Origin: Batkoa obscura
Taxonomy: Eukaryota; Entomophthoromycota; Entomophthoromycetes; Entomophthorales; Batkoaceae
Length of the DNA stretch: 64,000 nt
Assembly: GCA_030770535.1 (NCBI GenBank)
Contig: JASVEC010000035.1
Location: 186,001 to 250,000, forward strand
Direction: 5' to 3'
A program made the position numbers and the translations under genes. The notes under the pieces are model-generated. The model was not told the DNA's origin and did no database searches. It worked only from the letters and a program-made list of their open reading frames with translations. Positions 10,981-22,434 of this stretch are shown piece after piece. Numbering within the stretch: the stretch's first letter is position 1; every line of letters begins with the position of its first letter.

Positions 10981-12838
10981 TATGTTTTGCTTAGAATTAG
11001 AATTAATAAAATAATTTATAACGTATAGCTTAATAATAGAAATTAGTTAAAATTTAGTATTTTATAAATCATTGCTATTTATTCAGGTTATTTTTTGATC
11101 TCCGTGCTAAATCAATCTTTAGATTTAACTATTAAGATGTTAGAAAAATATTAAATTATCAACGTTAATATTAAACCGATGGCGGATAGTTGTAACATTC
11201 TAATATTTAAGTTTTTTGAGTTTTTTTTGAAATCTTTATCCTATTTTTGATGGAAGTTGAGATCTCAGAGTTCGTTAAATAAATTAGTAAACTTGTTAAA
11301 TTTAGTATATGATAAAATCATTTTCAAGCTATTAATTATTCTCTTTTAGTAAGTTTATTTAGATTTTTAAAATTATTCAAACTTGATTTTAAAAAAATTA
11401 GTTTCCATTGCTATTTTTATAAAGTTTGAATTTTAGCTAAAAATTTTAAATTTAAAGCCACTATTTTGATTAATAATCTTATAAAAATAATTCCAACTAT
11501 ATCATTTTACTATTTTATCTTTTATTATTTATATATAACATTTAAAGTTTGTCTAATCCATTTATTAAGAAAGAGTTAGCTTTTTAAGATTAAGACTTTG
11601 TTACATAATGTTTCGCAAAGTCAGAGGGGATGTAAAGTGGTTTCTGCTACATAGTAACTTTACAGTTGCTACAACTATAAGCAGCTAACTAAGTCGTATT
11701 AGAGTTATAATAGCTGGAATCTTCAATATTTTTATTGATATTTATGAATACAATTACAATGTTACTTAATAGGCTATTTAAGCTTAAAGTTTATTTGATG
11801 TTATATTTAATAGTATTGTTTCATTTATTATTTAAGTGGTTATAAGAAAGTAAATAATTTTAAACCAAAACACAATGATAAAAATTGTCTCAGTTTTTCA
11901 ACAAGATAGGTTTGGTAAGTTTATAGTGTCTAGAAGTATCAAATTAAATAAACTATAATACTATATGACTAGAAGTTTATATCACAAGGATATCTATCTC
12001 TATCATAATTATCATTGAAGCCCCATTCTATTCTTTCGGTATATTTAGATCAAATGTTTCCATATCCATGGTTGGTGAAACATGATGGGCTGTCAAAGCC
12101 TTTGATATTGAGTCTTAAAAAGACATTGAAAGCTATATTAGCTATAAAATCTTTGAATCCTCGGGTCATTTTTTTCTGGTAATGTATACCATTATTCCTT
12201 ATTTAGTAATTTAATAAATGATACTATTTTTGTCTTAATTATTATGAACACTATTAAACGTCAAGTTTAAAGTATAAGATTGATTTATTTTTATTATAAA
12301 AATAGGACAATGACTAAGCTTTTTGAATCTTGAGAACAATTTTAATGATTAGTGTAAATCATTGTTTTGGTTACACTTTTATTCTTTGATCTTTATATGT
12401 GGAACTTTATTTAATGTTACATATACATTGTCTTGCAGCCTTAGTAAAACTACAGCAAAATTCTTATATACTTTTGTGTGCTCTTTTCTCCGCTTCTTAT
12501 ACGAAAGTAGTTAACCTTGCCACCTTTACAATTAGGAATAAATTCTTATAAAAATCTGACAGCTGACAGCTAAAAATATTTCTGATCCTAAATGCTTAGA
12601 TTTATTTCCAAAAAGGTCAAATTATTTTTCACTTTAGCAAAAGCCCCTAAAAAATAAAAAAATGCAGGGTTTTTTAAAACTAAAATTTTATAGCATTATG
12701 TAAGCAAATTGCAGGATTTTTCAATCAACATTTCTTATAGTGTTTATAAAACAGTAATTACTATTGGCATCTATTAGAACCCTTGGAATCATATAAATAA
12801 AGACAATAAGTCAAGTATAATATTATAAATAAATTGAG
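10981..12838. other. Intergenic, no feature recognised
   Basis: About 1.86 kb of A+T-rich DNA. Short open stretches around 12,000-12,180 look vaguely coding but match nothing I know. A TATA-like ATATAAATAAAG lies about 45 bp before the lipase start. Confidence 0.5.
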
Positions 12839-13891
12839 ATGTTAAAGTTTATTAAGTTATTCACATTTGCTTTGGGTATATCTATTACCGCTTCTTATAA
12901 AAATATTCATGTAAATGAATCATCAACTTCTGTAGCTACTGTTAGACGCTCGGTTTCAGCTAAGAGCAACAACTTTTTATTAGGCGATATAGTTGACTTT
13001 GCTAAAGATTTATATTTACCTAGCGTTATCCAAGATCTGTATAAATTTTTAATAAAGGTGCCACCAAAAAGATTAGCTTCTCCAAGGAATGTCAAACATG
13101 GTACCATTGAGGACGTTCGTAAATATTTGTCTCGTTCCTTAATTTCTTCATGCCCAGCAGAGAAAATCCTTAACCTAGAATGCCTTTGCGAAAGGACATT
13201 TTCAAATATTAAGATTATAAAGGATGAAGACAGTCGCTCATTGGTAACCGTTACTACTGATGATAAATATAATTTAATTATTGTTTCTTATCGTGCCTCT
13301 TTAAGTGCTCAAAATTGGCTTACTAATTTTGAATACCCTATGATTGATTTTCCTAATTCAAAGCCTGGTGTAAAAGTACATCATGGGTTTTATTCTAATC
13401 ACCGTTCCAGTTATGTTCCTGTAAAAAATGCTGTTGTTGAGTTACTTGACAATCCTAAGTATAAAAATTATATACTACACATAACTGGATATAGTTTAGG
13501 GGCTTCAACTGCAACAGTTTCGCTTCCAGATTGGGTTTCACTTCTTAAATCAAGGAATGATCAAAGAAAGATACAAGCTTATGTCTATGCTTCTCCTCGT
13601 CCAGGGAATGAAGGATTTGCTCAGTATATTGCAGAGTTGGACGTACCAATAACTTTATATACCAATAGAAACGATATTGTTCCTCATGTCCCACCAAGAT
13701 CTATGGGCTATGTCCATGCTGCGCCGGAAATTCATGAAAGATATGTTGGATTGGGTAGAACTGAATTAGTTGAATGTAGCCAGGAATACGACGAAGATCC
13801 GAACTGTGGTTATAAAGAAACTTTCCCTATATCGGTAGCTATGCATTTATTACCTTTAAATGGATTGGTGCCCTTACCTCCATACTGTTAA
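12839..13891 (+). CDS. Secreted class 3 (Rhizomucor-type) lipase
   Basis: An intronless 350-residue protein. It begins with a signal peptide (MLKFIKLFTFALGISITASY) and a probable propeptide. The catalytic core follows the fungal lipase class 3 plan: an oxyanion-loop region around SYRASLSAQNW, a conserved HHGFYS block near residue 181, nucleophile Ser219 in GYSLG, and Asp279 in the NRNDIVPHVPP block. His336 near the C-terminus (SVAMHLLP) is the likely third triad member. The triad order and spacing match triacylglycerol lipases. The elbow is GYSLG rather than the common GHSLG. Predicted role: extracellular hydrolysis of lipids or other esters for nutrition or host tissue use. The cysteine pattern (C105, C115, C117, C313, C323, C350) suggests disulfides. 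Confidence 0.9.
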   Translation: MLKFIKLFTFALGISITASYKNIHVNESSTSVATVRRSVSAKSNNFLLGDIVDFAKDLYLPSVIQDLYKFLIKVPPKRLASPRNVKHGTIEDVRKYLSRSLISSCPAEKILNLECLCERTFSNIKIIKDEDSRSLVTVTTDDKYNLIIVSYRASLSAQNWLTNFEYPMIDFPNSKPGVKVHHGFYSNHRSSYVPVKNAVVELLDNPKYKNYILHITGYSLGASTATVSLPDWVSLLKSRNDQRKIQAYVYASPRPGNEGFAQYIAELDVPITLYTNRNDIVPHVPPRSMGYVHAAPEIHERYVGLGRTELVECSQEYDEDPNCGYKETFPISVAMHLLPLNGLVPLPPYC

Positions 13892-15172
13892 GAATAAACA
13901 TTTCTAAAAATAAGTAGCTTGATTTTATTCATTTTTTCATTTAGCTTATTATTTTTATGTAAAATTTTATTTGCAATTAGATGAAACATTTATGACTCGA
14001 AGGTTCTTAAAACAGTTCTTTTAGTTCGTAAATTTTATTCTCTCACTGTATTCTAAATTGGGTCAATTCATTAGGTTTTTTAATTTTTTTGCTTCATATT
14101 ATTCATTGTTCTTTATTATCTCTCTATAGCTCACCGTGAGTCCTTTTTAATAGATTTTTTAGAAGTAAAGTGAGGAGTTACTACTTAGAGCTATATCATT
14201 GTTTTTTATTGAAAGAAACAGCCTTTAAAACATAATGATTTATGAGTTGAAACCCAACATTATGGGTTTAAAGCTTGTTAAAAAAACTGAATTCAGTCCA
14301 TTGAAAGTAGTGAATGGGAATGTTATTTTAATTCAGCACTTACATATAATTTTTCACAGCTTTATGTTACTCGAAAAATTGAAAATAATGAAAAAAAAGC
14401 ATTTCCAAGTTATAAATTACACTGTAATTAGCATTTACTACTTTCAAATCTGATTTATTATATAAGAAAGTGAAAGCAATAAAGCGCAGCTTACGGCATA
14501 ACCAATATTAAATATTACTTCTCATGGCCAAAGCAAGGATGATTAACTTAGACCGAAATATCCTAGCTATTTAATACTAAATATCAAATTGATATTAGCT
14601 AAGTATATAAATTTTTATGTAGTTAATGTTTTTATTGTCACTCTCATGAATACAAAATATAAAATATCAAAGGCAGTTAAATTTATCTTATTCTATTTAA
14701 TAACATAAATTATCAAATGACATTTTTACACTCTTTCAATTATTTTTCTACTTTTACGTTTACATTTTAAACAAACTATTAGTCAAATTAAATTTCCAAA
14801 ACATATACACACCTTTTACAAACTTAAACACTAAATTTAATAATTATATCAAAATTAAAAGGATTTTAACTCTAGTTTAATAATTTATCTTTCCCACTAT
14901 AGTTTCTGTAGGAAATTTGATGGTTAAATATGGAAAGTAAAATTTAAAAGTAAAATAAAAGAACTAAATTGGTGTATAGATAGTCTTTACTTATAATAAT
15001 AAATTACTATTTATATATTACTGTTTGAAATAAAAGCTACAGTAGAATCATAATTGATTTTGATCTTGTTTTAATATTACTTTGATCTTTTTATCGTTTT
15101 AACAAAAACATCCAAAATATGGCTAAAAAGTATATACAAGTCAACTAAAGATAGCATCAACCGTTGAACTGA
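13892..15172. other. Intergenic, no feature recognised
   Basis: About 1.3 kb of A+T-rich sequence after the lipase. I saw no gene, MITE or long repeat in it. Confidence 0.5.
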
Positions 15173-15337
15173 ATGAGGCCTAAGGTTTTAGAAGAAAAGT
15201 TAAACAGTAATAATATAAAGTCAGAAAAAAGACTATTAAAAAGTTATTTCGGACAAGAGAATGTAGGAAGAGGAGGAGGCTTTAATAGCTCTACCCTGAA
15301 AAAAGAACAAAAATCAATTAGTTCTTTTTTTGGATAA
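15173..15337 (+). CDS. Small ORF (54 residues) ending in a PIP-box-like motif
   Basis: Runs from ATG 15,173 to TAA 15,337. The product is basic and ends QKSISSFFG just before the stop. QKSISSFF exactly fits the consensus PCNA-interacting peptide (Q-x-x-I/L/M-x-x-F/Y-F/Y); an earlier LLKSYFG is a weaker echo. PIP boxes at a C-terminus are typical of replication and repair proteins and also occur in some transposases. The following kilobase is decayed coding-like sequence, so this may be a surviving fragment of a larger gene rather than a stand-alone peptide. I do not recognise the parent family. Confidence 0.35.
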   Translation: MRPKVLEEKLNSNNIKSEKRLLKSYFGQENVGRGGGFNSSTLKKEQKSISSFFG

Positions 15338-16545
15338 AATCGAACTGTCTCTAACACTATTTAAATTGATTTTTGCCGGTTTAATATATCTTAATATGTA
15401 TAAAATAGTACCTTATAGCAAAAGAAAGAGGTGTAATAAGATGCCATCTCAAATTGAATTGGAAAACGAAAAGGAGTATAAAGAGTTGGTTTCGATTTAT
15501 TTAAAACAAGCTATAGAGGATAAAGATCATAGTAATAAGATACTTGAGCTTACTAATAAAATAAACTTGGAAGGAGGAATGACGTTAACTTGGTAGGTTG
15601 CTTTGATGGATAATGGATAACCAATTATTATTGGTTTGCATAGTAAAGAGTAATTTTATTATAAAAGACGTACCCATACTTTTAGATGGTAAGCCATTTA
15701 TTTCTACAAGCACCTTTAATGTATTTAATACATCAGACTCTTTGGCTGTTCTTTTATCGTATAAGGTAAACAACTTTGATCCTTGATAGGCGGATTATAA
15801 TGCTTATTTAGGTAGCACACATCCTCTATGAATTTATGCACAAAAAATAGTTTATAAAGAGTTTTTTAGTAGAGTGGATTGATAATTTTTAAATAAAATC
15901 TTTTTATAAACTTTCCAGACAACAGGTATCTTCTTACTTTTATGATCAGTTGATAATAATTATCAAATTAAAAAGCACTGTAAAGCTACAAAGGGTAAAG
16001 GACTATTTTATCGGGTTTTTTCATGAATTTAACTTTGCTTAGAAAAGAGATGGCTCATGTCCTACAATGAGATGTGTTAGCTAGAAGCTAAAAAGCTAGG
16101 CCTAGAACTAGCTACTAAAGCTTGTTTTGACACTTTAAAAGGCAACGATATATGATCTATACCAGCAACTAACATTAATTCATTCATTAGCTTCTGGAAT
16201 ATGTTCAGAACTGAGAGATTTAAAGAAATATAGTAGGGTATGGACAGTATTTAAAATTGCACCCTACGATCAAAAAGAAATTAAATTAAATCAAAATGTA
16301 TCGGATACGTTACTTTAATTTCATCAGTACAATTATTTATAAATTTGGTGTTTTTTGTACACAAAGCTCAAACAGCTTTTTGTTTATTCAATAAAATTGT
16401 TTATGTTAAAAGAGAGTATACTAAAAAGCATTACTTAGGCTATTTTAGTTTATGTCAAATTTGTTCCCTTTTCTGTTTAAAACTTCTCATCATTCCAATA
16501 TGTTCCTATTTAAGATGCACTATAAGGCTCTCCCTCAACAGCTAA
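15330..16545 (+). pseudogene. Decayed coding region of unknown family
   Basis: Successive short frames on the plus strand give protein-like segments, for example ELENEKEYKELVSIYLKQAI near 15,460, FIIKDVPILLDGKPFISTS near 15,660 and NVFNTSDSLAVLLSYKVNNF near 15,720. They are broken by several interruptions over about a kilobase, so no gene can work here. I do not recognise the family. A decayed transposon or a dead host gene are both possible. Confidence 0.4.
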
Positions 16546-17754
16546 TAAGCAGTACAGGATTCGACCTAATTTTTAAAAAATAGCAGCTTAATTATTTATA
16601 GACAAAGGTCGTCATAAGCAGCTATAGATAACTTTGAAACCTCAAATTCATTCAATGTTTATTTAAGCTCTTAAGCATTGGGAACTTTTAGAAAAAGCAT
16701 CGTTCCAATTAATTCCTTGAGAGAATAGTTTGAATATATCCATTGGTAGGACTTAATAAATTTAAAAAAGTTAGTGAGCTTTTTTTTGCTTCAGTATTAG
16801 CTAATGGCTTTTTAAAAAAATTACTTTGAACAAAAGTGAAAAAAACATCTCCTTACTTATTTTCAATAGGTTTGCTAAAAAATGCACACTTCTTTTTAAT
16901 CTATAAAATGTTAACATAAAAAGTTCAATGTACTCAATTTTTATGTATCAGTAACAATTTACTGGTTTTAGTTTAAAAAGGGGAAATAGATTCTGAATAA
17001 TAGAGTAGAGTTGTAATTAATGTAAGAATAGATTTTGTATCATTGTATAAATATAAATTTAGAGTTCATTAGTGACAAATTAAAAGCTAAAAATGAATAT
17101 ATGAAAATTTAGAAATTTAATGAATAAATGGTAAAGAGTACCACATAAAGGTACATATAACTTTTAGTTGCTCTACTTTTAAGTTTTGAATTCTTTAGAT
17201 TCCTCCTTTAATAACACATACGCCTTATATACAACCCTTAACAATCTCTCGAATTTTCATTGATAAGTGAGTGAAACAAAAACCAAAAATTGTGATCAAA
17301 CTGTTGGAGAATAATTTCTTAACTAGGGAATGCTAATAACTAAAAAATAACATTGAATACTGTAATTAAAAACAAAAATATAGAACTTATGTATTAACTA
17401 GCTAATCTTTATTCTATATTATTTTTTTAGCATTTATAGTTTTATAAAATAGGTTCAGAGCATTATAATATAAATAAGAGTATATCATATATATGTAGGA
17501 TCTATTAATCTTCCTCTATAATTTATAAAATGCTGTATTAGGGTACAAAATATAGTACATGGATCAATCAGAAGGTAAGAAAATATATTGAAATCATCTC
17601 AATATAAGAACATAGAACCAATTTCGATTTTATAAATTAACTCAATCAAAAAATAAACCACTAACAAAACAAACATAGATTTTTACAAGTATAAAAGCGA
17701 ATTTATGGAATGGGCGAACAAAAATAATTTAATAAAATAGAAAACAAAAATAAC
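16546..17754. other. Intergenic; 3' part is the duplicated amidase promoter
   Basis: The last ~700 bp align with 20,460-20,838 upstream of the second amidase: GAATAGATT followed by ATTGTA repeats, TTACTAG/TTCATTAG GCGATA/TGACA blocks, and an ACCCTTAACxATxTCTC block near 17,240 and 20,690. The upstream region was therefore duplicated with the gene. Nothing else is recognised. Confidence 0.55.
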
Positions 17755-19454
17755 ATGAATATTATTGATTTTAGCAACAAGGACGATTCAAGAGTTAAGT
17801 TTAGGGATAGTTGAAAGGCGCTGGAAAGCGATTGAAGTATTAAACTATTTTCAACAACAAGCCCGTTTAGCCCATGAAAAAACAAATTGTGTAATGGTAT
17901 TTATGGATGGATACAGCGAAAAGGCAGCTGAAGAAATTGATGCCAACATAAAATCTGGTAAAGAATATGATTTAAAAGAGTATCCATTGCTAGGTGTTCC
18001 AGTATCCATAAAAGATATGGGAGTGTTTTTTTTGACTTCATTATTTTTTCCATTTTTTAAGCATTATTTAAGCGGAAAATTTGTTAGTAAAATTCTTAAA
18101 CACAAAAATACATCCTCATATACTAGATGTAGAAGGGTACGCCACTGTCGCCGCATATCAAATGAATGTAGGAGGAATAGAAAAAGAAGACGCTGGAATT
18201 GTGAAATTAATTAAACAATTAGGTGGTATTCCATTTTGTAAAACAACTATATGTCAATTCGCAATTACTACTGAGAGTTCAAGTTCTTTACATGGTACTA
18301 CACATAATGCCTACAATCCAGAATACTCAGCAGGTGGTAGTAGTTCTGGTGAAGGACCTTTGATTGCTTTAAAAGGCTCTCTTTTAGGTATTGGTTCTGA
18401 TGTCGGTGGAAGTTTAAGATATCCAGCAGCTTGGAACGGGATCTACTCTGTTAAACCTAGTTTTAATGTTTTACCAGCAAATGGTAGTTTTATCTTTGAA
18501 AGAGGTCAAGCCTTTATTAAAGTGGTATCAGGGCCTATGGCTAGCAATATGAATGATTTAAAGTATGTATGGGATGCCTTTTTAACCAAAGATTTACAAC
18601 CTTTTGATCCAAATTGTATACCATTAGCTAAGAAAGAGTCATATATTAAGAAGAAGAGATTTGGTTACTTTACCTCTTGTGATAGCTTGCCTTCTACACC
18701 AGCTGTACAAAGAGCAGTCAATGAAGCTGTACAAGCATTACAAAACCAAGGATATCAAGCAGTAGAATTTAAGCCTACATCAATGATTGATATATATAGT
18801 CTAGGTAGTAAAATCCTTGGAGCCAACTCAAGTGAAGAAAGCCTAAATAAAGTAACTTCAGAAGGATATCATCCAACAATCCAGCAATTGATACTTTTTA
18901 CAAAACTACCAGGATTTGTAAAATCCAGCTTAGCTTATGTTTTAAACTTACTTGGTGAAAAATTGTTGTGGCATGGGCTTAATATCCAAAGAAAAAGAAG
19001 TGTTGGAGAGCTTTGGAATATACAACATGAAATAGAAACTTACTTTACTGAATTTACAAAACATTATGAAGAATTAGATATCGAATTTTTGATCTCTCCA
19101 GTACATGGCCTCCCTGGTCATAAACATGGTAGTTTTATGAAAACCGTTCCCGGCACTTCCTATTCTTTATACTTTAACCTTTTAAATTTACCATCAGGTA
19201 TAATACCAGTTACCAACGTTGATCCTAAATTGGATTCTTTTGAATTGAATGAATGGTTGAATAGTAAGATTAGTAATGGTCTTAACTTAGGAAGGAAGGG
19301 CTTAAGTGACCTTTATGGTTGCTATGATGCTACTGAAATGAAAGGTCTTCCAGTTGGATTACAAGTTAGTTGTAAAAGATATGAAGATTCTAAAGTATTG
19401 GAAGCTATGCAGACAGTGGATGATGCTATAAAAGAGTTCAAGAAAAAAAATTAA
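17755..19454 (+). pseudogene. Amidase-signature gene, copy 1, broken by a MITE
   Basis: A paralogue of the intact amidase at 20,839. The ancestral start is the ATG at 17,755 (MNIIDFSNK), but about ten codons in, it carries one extra base relative to copy 2 (AAGGACGATTC against AAAACAATAC) and so leaves the frame. A second break is the 101-bp MITE at 18,018-18,118, which with its TA duplication adds 103 bp right after the catalytic-lysine motif VPVSIKD. Removing the MITE and one TA gives KDILDVEGY, matching KDLFDVEGY of copy 2. Downstream the frame is open to TAA 19,454, but this reflects near-identity with copy 2 from about 18,192 onward. I found no GT-AG pair that would splice the MITE out in frame. 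Confidence 0.85.
18018..18118 (+). mobile_element. MITE copy inserted in amidase copy 1
   Basis: Reads from TGGGAGTGTTTTTTTTGAC to AAATACATCCTCA, with TA immediately outside on both sides (18,016-18,017 and 18,119-18,120). Because the uninterrupted paralogue is present nearby, this copy defines the element ends and the TA target duplication directly. Confidence 0.95.
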
Positions 19455-20838
19455 GTCCTTTATATAAAATTTCCAGTCCTAAAAAAGAACTTTTGAGTTC
19501 AAAAGTATAACTTTGAGTATGTGGTTTAAGAAAAGTCTCGAGAAATAATTTTAAAAGCCAGAAAAAGTATTCAAAGATATAAAAAAATACAGGCAGATGA
19601 TTGTTTTTGTTTTCTTTCTTTTAGTATAAAAAAAAATATTTGTCCATAAAATTATTATACATAGAGTAGATTCAAGTTTTACTAACTGTTGAACCCTCTG
19701 CTCTTCAAATCATACCAAAAGCTACACAATAGTTGTCTTATGCTGCAGTATTGTATCGGTTTTTTTGTTTCTTATTTTATTAATGGATTCTGAAGTTCTT
19801 AATAAAAACATCAATTTTTGTCGCTTTTAAAATATCAAAATTAATGAAAAGCTATTCATTATACACTTTTCTATGGAAAATTAACAAACCTGATCATTTT
19901 ATTAGTGCGACTTTCAAATTTTTCAACTCTGCCCCATATTGTTTATAACGAGAGCTAACTTTTTATCGAATATTTAAGTTATCCTTACATACTATACTCT
20001 GTTGAGTAAATTAAAGTTGAAAGGTGACAAATTATTTTTGAGGTTATATATCTGAAATGGTCTTAAATTTTAAATGTATCCTTTTAAATCCCTATATTTA
20101 ATGATAATTAATATCTTCCGAAAGAGCATCTTTATATATATACTGTTAAAAACTCATACACTTAACACTAAATCACATTAAAAAGGTATATATATAATTA
20201 AACCACTTATATTTTCAAATTAAAGTTTCCTAAATTTCAGTTAAAGTAGGATTGTTTTTTATTTTTTTAGCTTTCAATGTTAACATCTAAATGAAAGAGG
20301 AAGGTAAAGAGCTGAAGTTATTATATCTAAGAGGACCTAAGTAGTTTTATTAGACTTTAAAGTTTTGTAATGACTAATAGTATGTTTGAAATATTATATA
20401 ACTTTTTCTCAAAAATTTTTGCTAAATCTTATAGCTCAAAAAAAGGAAAAATAGGTCTGGAACAAAGGAGGAGAATTGTAGATTGATACAAGAATAGATT
20501 ACATAATATTGTAAAAGTGTAAATTCGGGATTTACTAGCGATAGTTTAAAAATCAAAAATAAATACTTAACGAAAATTCATAAAACGAAACAATAAAAGT
20601 GTACTACTAAAACTGTATAAAATGCATAAAATCCGTTCTACTCCCGCTTTAAGAAATTCAACTTTCCCGTTATACACCCTCGACGTAACCCTTAACCATT
20701 TCTCAGGTTTTCATTTGACAAAAAAGCGAGGCTTATGCAAAGACTGGAAATAACAATCAACGAACCTTAATTTTTTGCAAGTATAAAAACTAGCCACATC
20801 ACGAATAATTAATTGATTTTTAAAAAACAAAACCAAAG
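19455..20838. other. Intergenic between the amidases; contains the copy 2 promoter
   Basis: No gene seen. The last ~380 bp are homologous to the region before copy 1. A TATA-like GTATAAAAAC lies about 55 bp before the start of copy 2. Confidence 0.5.
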
Positions 20839-22434
20839 ATGAGCACTACTGATTTTAGCAACAAAACAATACAAGAGTTAAGTTTAGGGATAGTTGAAAA
20901 ACAATGGGAAGCAGTAGAAGTATTAAAGTACTTTCAACAACAAGCCCGTTTAGCCCATGAAAAAACAAATTGTGTAACGATGTTTATGGATGAATATAGT
21001 GAAAAGGCAGCCGCCGAAATTGATGCCAACATAAAATCTGGTAAAGAATATGATTTAAATAAGTTCCCATTGCTAGGTGTTCCAGTATCCATAAAAGATT
21101 TATTTGATGTAGAAGGGTATGATACCATTGCCACATATAAAGCTAATATAGGGAAAAAAGCAAACGAAGATGCTGGAATTGTGAAATTAATTAAACAATT
21201 AGGTGGTATTCCATTTTGTAAAACAACTATATGTCAATTCGCAATTACTACTGAAAGTTCAAGTTCTTTACATGGTACTACACATAATGCCTACAATCCA
21301 GAATACTCAGCAGGTGGTAGTAGTTCTGGTGAAGGACCTTTGATTGCTTTAAAAGGCTCTCTTTTAGGTATTGGTTCTGATGTCGGTGGAAGTTTAAGAT
21401 ATCCAGCAGCTTGGAACGGGATCTACTCTGTTAAACCTAGTTTTAATGTTTTACCAGCAAATGGTAGTTTTATCTTTGAAAGAGGTCAAGCCTTTATTAA
21501 AGTGGTATCAGGGCCTATGGCTAGCAATATGAATGATTTAAAGTATGTATGGGATGCCTTTTTAACCAAAGATTTACAACCTTTCGACCCAAATTGTATA
21601 CCATTAGCTAAGAAAGAGTCATATATTAAGAAGAAGAGATTTGGTTACTTTACCTCTTGTGATAGCTTGCCTTCTACACCAGCTGTACAAAGAGCAGTCA
21701 ATGAAGCTGTACAAGCATTACAAAACCAAGGATATCAAGCAGTAGAATTTAAGCCTACATCAATGATTGATATATATAGTCTAGGTAGTAAAATCCTTGG
21801 AGCCAACTCAAGTGAAGAAAGCCTAAATAAAGTAACTTCAGAAGGATATCATCCAACAATCCAGCAATTGATACTTTTTACAAAACTACCAGGATTTGTA
21901 AAATCCAGCTTAGCTTATGTTTTAAACTTACTTGGTGAAAAATTGTTGTGGCATGGGCTTAATATCCAAAGAAAAAGAAGTGTTGGAGAGCTTTGGAATA
22001 TACAACATGAAATAGAAACTTACTTTACTGAATTTACAAAACATTATGAAGAATTAGATATCGAATTTTTGATCTCTCCAGTACATGGCCTCCCTGGTCA
22101 TAAACATGGTAGTTTTATGAAAACCGTTCCCGGCACTTCCTATTCTTTATACTTTAACCTTTTAAATTTACCATCAGGTATAATACCAGTTACCAACGTT
22201 GATCCTAAATTGGATTCTTTTGAATTGAATGAATGGTTGAATAGTAAGATTAGTAATGGTCTTAACTTAGGAAGGAAGGGCTTAAGTGACCTTTATGGTT
22301 GCTATGATGCTACTGAAATGAAAGGTCTTCCAGTTGGATTACAAGTTAGTTGTAAAAGATATGAAGATTCTAAAGTATTGGAAGCTATGCAGACAGTGGA
22401 TGATGCTTTAAAAGAATATAAAAAGATAAATTAA
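20839..22434 (+). CDS. Amidase-signature hydrolase (acetamidase-like), intact copy 2
   Basis: An intronless 531-residue protein from ATG 20,839 to TAA. Amidase-signature enzymes hydrolyse amides to acid and ammonia with a Ser-cisSer-Lys triad. All three parts are visible: Lys86 in VPVSIKD, the cis-Ser in GGSSSGEG (residues 159-166), and nucleophile Ser185 in GSDVGGSLRYPAAW. The C-terminal LPVGLQVSCKRYED is the usual family ending. Length and order fit fungal acetamidase or fatty-acid-amide-hydrolase-like enzymes; the substrate cannot be read from sequence. There is no signal peptide, so it is probably cytosolic. It shares a duplicated promoter and almost identical last 1.24 kb with the broken copy 1. 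Confidence 0.9.
   Translation: MSTTDFSNKTIQELSLGIVEKQWEAVEVLKYFQQQARLAHEKTNCVTMFMDEYSEKAAAEIDANIKSGKEYDLNKFPLLGVPVSIKDLFDVEGYDTIATYKANIGKKANEDAGIVKLIKQLGGIPFCKTTICQFAITTESSSSLHGTTHNAYNPEYSAGGSSSGEGPLIALKGSLLGIGSDVGGSLRYPAAWNGIYSVKPSFNVLPANGSFIFERGQAFIKVVSGPMASNMNDLKYVWDAFLTKDLQPFDPNCIPLAKKESYIKKKRFGYFTSCDSLPSTPAVQRAVNEAVQALQNQGYQAVEFKPTSMIDIYSLGSKILGANSSEESLNKVTSEGYHPTIQQLILFTKLPGFVKSSLAYVLNLLGEKLLWHGLNIQRKRSVGELWNIQHEIETYFTEFTKHYEELDIEFLISPVHGLPGHKHGSFMKTVPGTSYSLYFNLLNLPSGIIPVTNVDPKLDSFELNEWLNSKISNGLNLGRKGLSDLYGCYDATEMKGLPVGLQVSCKRYEDSKVLEAMQTVDDALKEYKKIN

Noticed and set aside
14235-14453. A 72-codon frame after the lipase
   Set aside because: Composition and lack of motifs are what chance gives in this A+T-rich DNA; no support as a gene.
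18016-18124. The MITE in amidase copy 1 acting as an intron
   Set aside because: An AG acceptor exists (TACTAG), but no GT donor gives a joint that keeps the KDxxDVEGY frame.
17765-18214. Amidase copy 1 read from a TTG at 17,765 as an intact short protein
   Set aside because: The frame only looks like an amidase because it picks up after the extra base; nuclear genes do not normally start at TTG, and the true start is ATG 17,755 in another frame.
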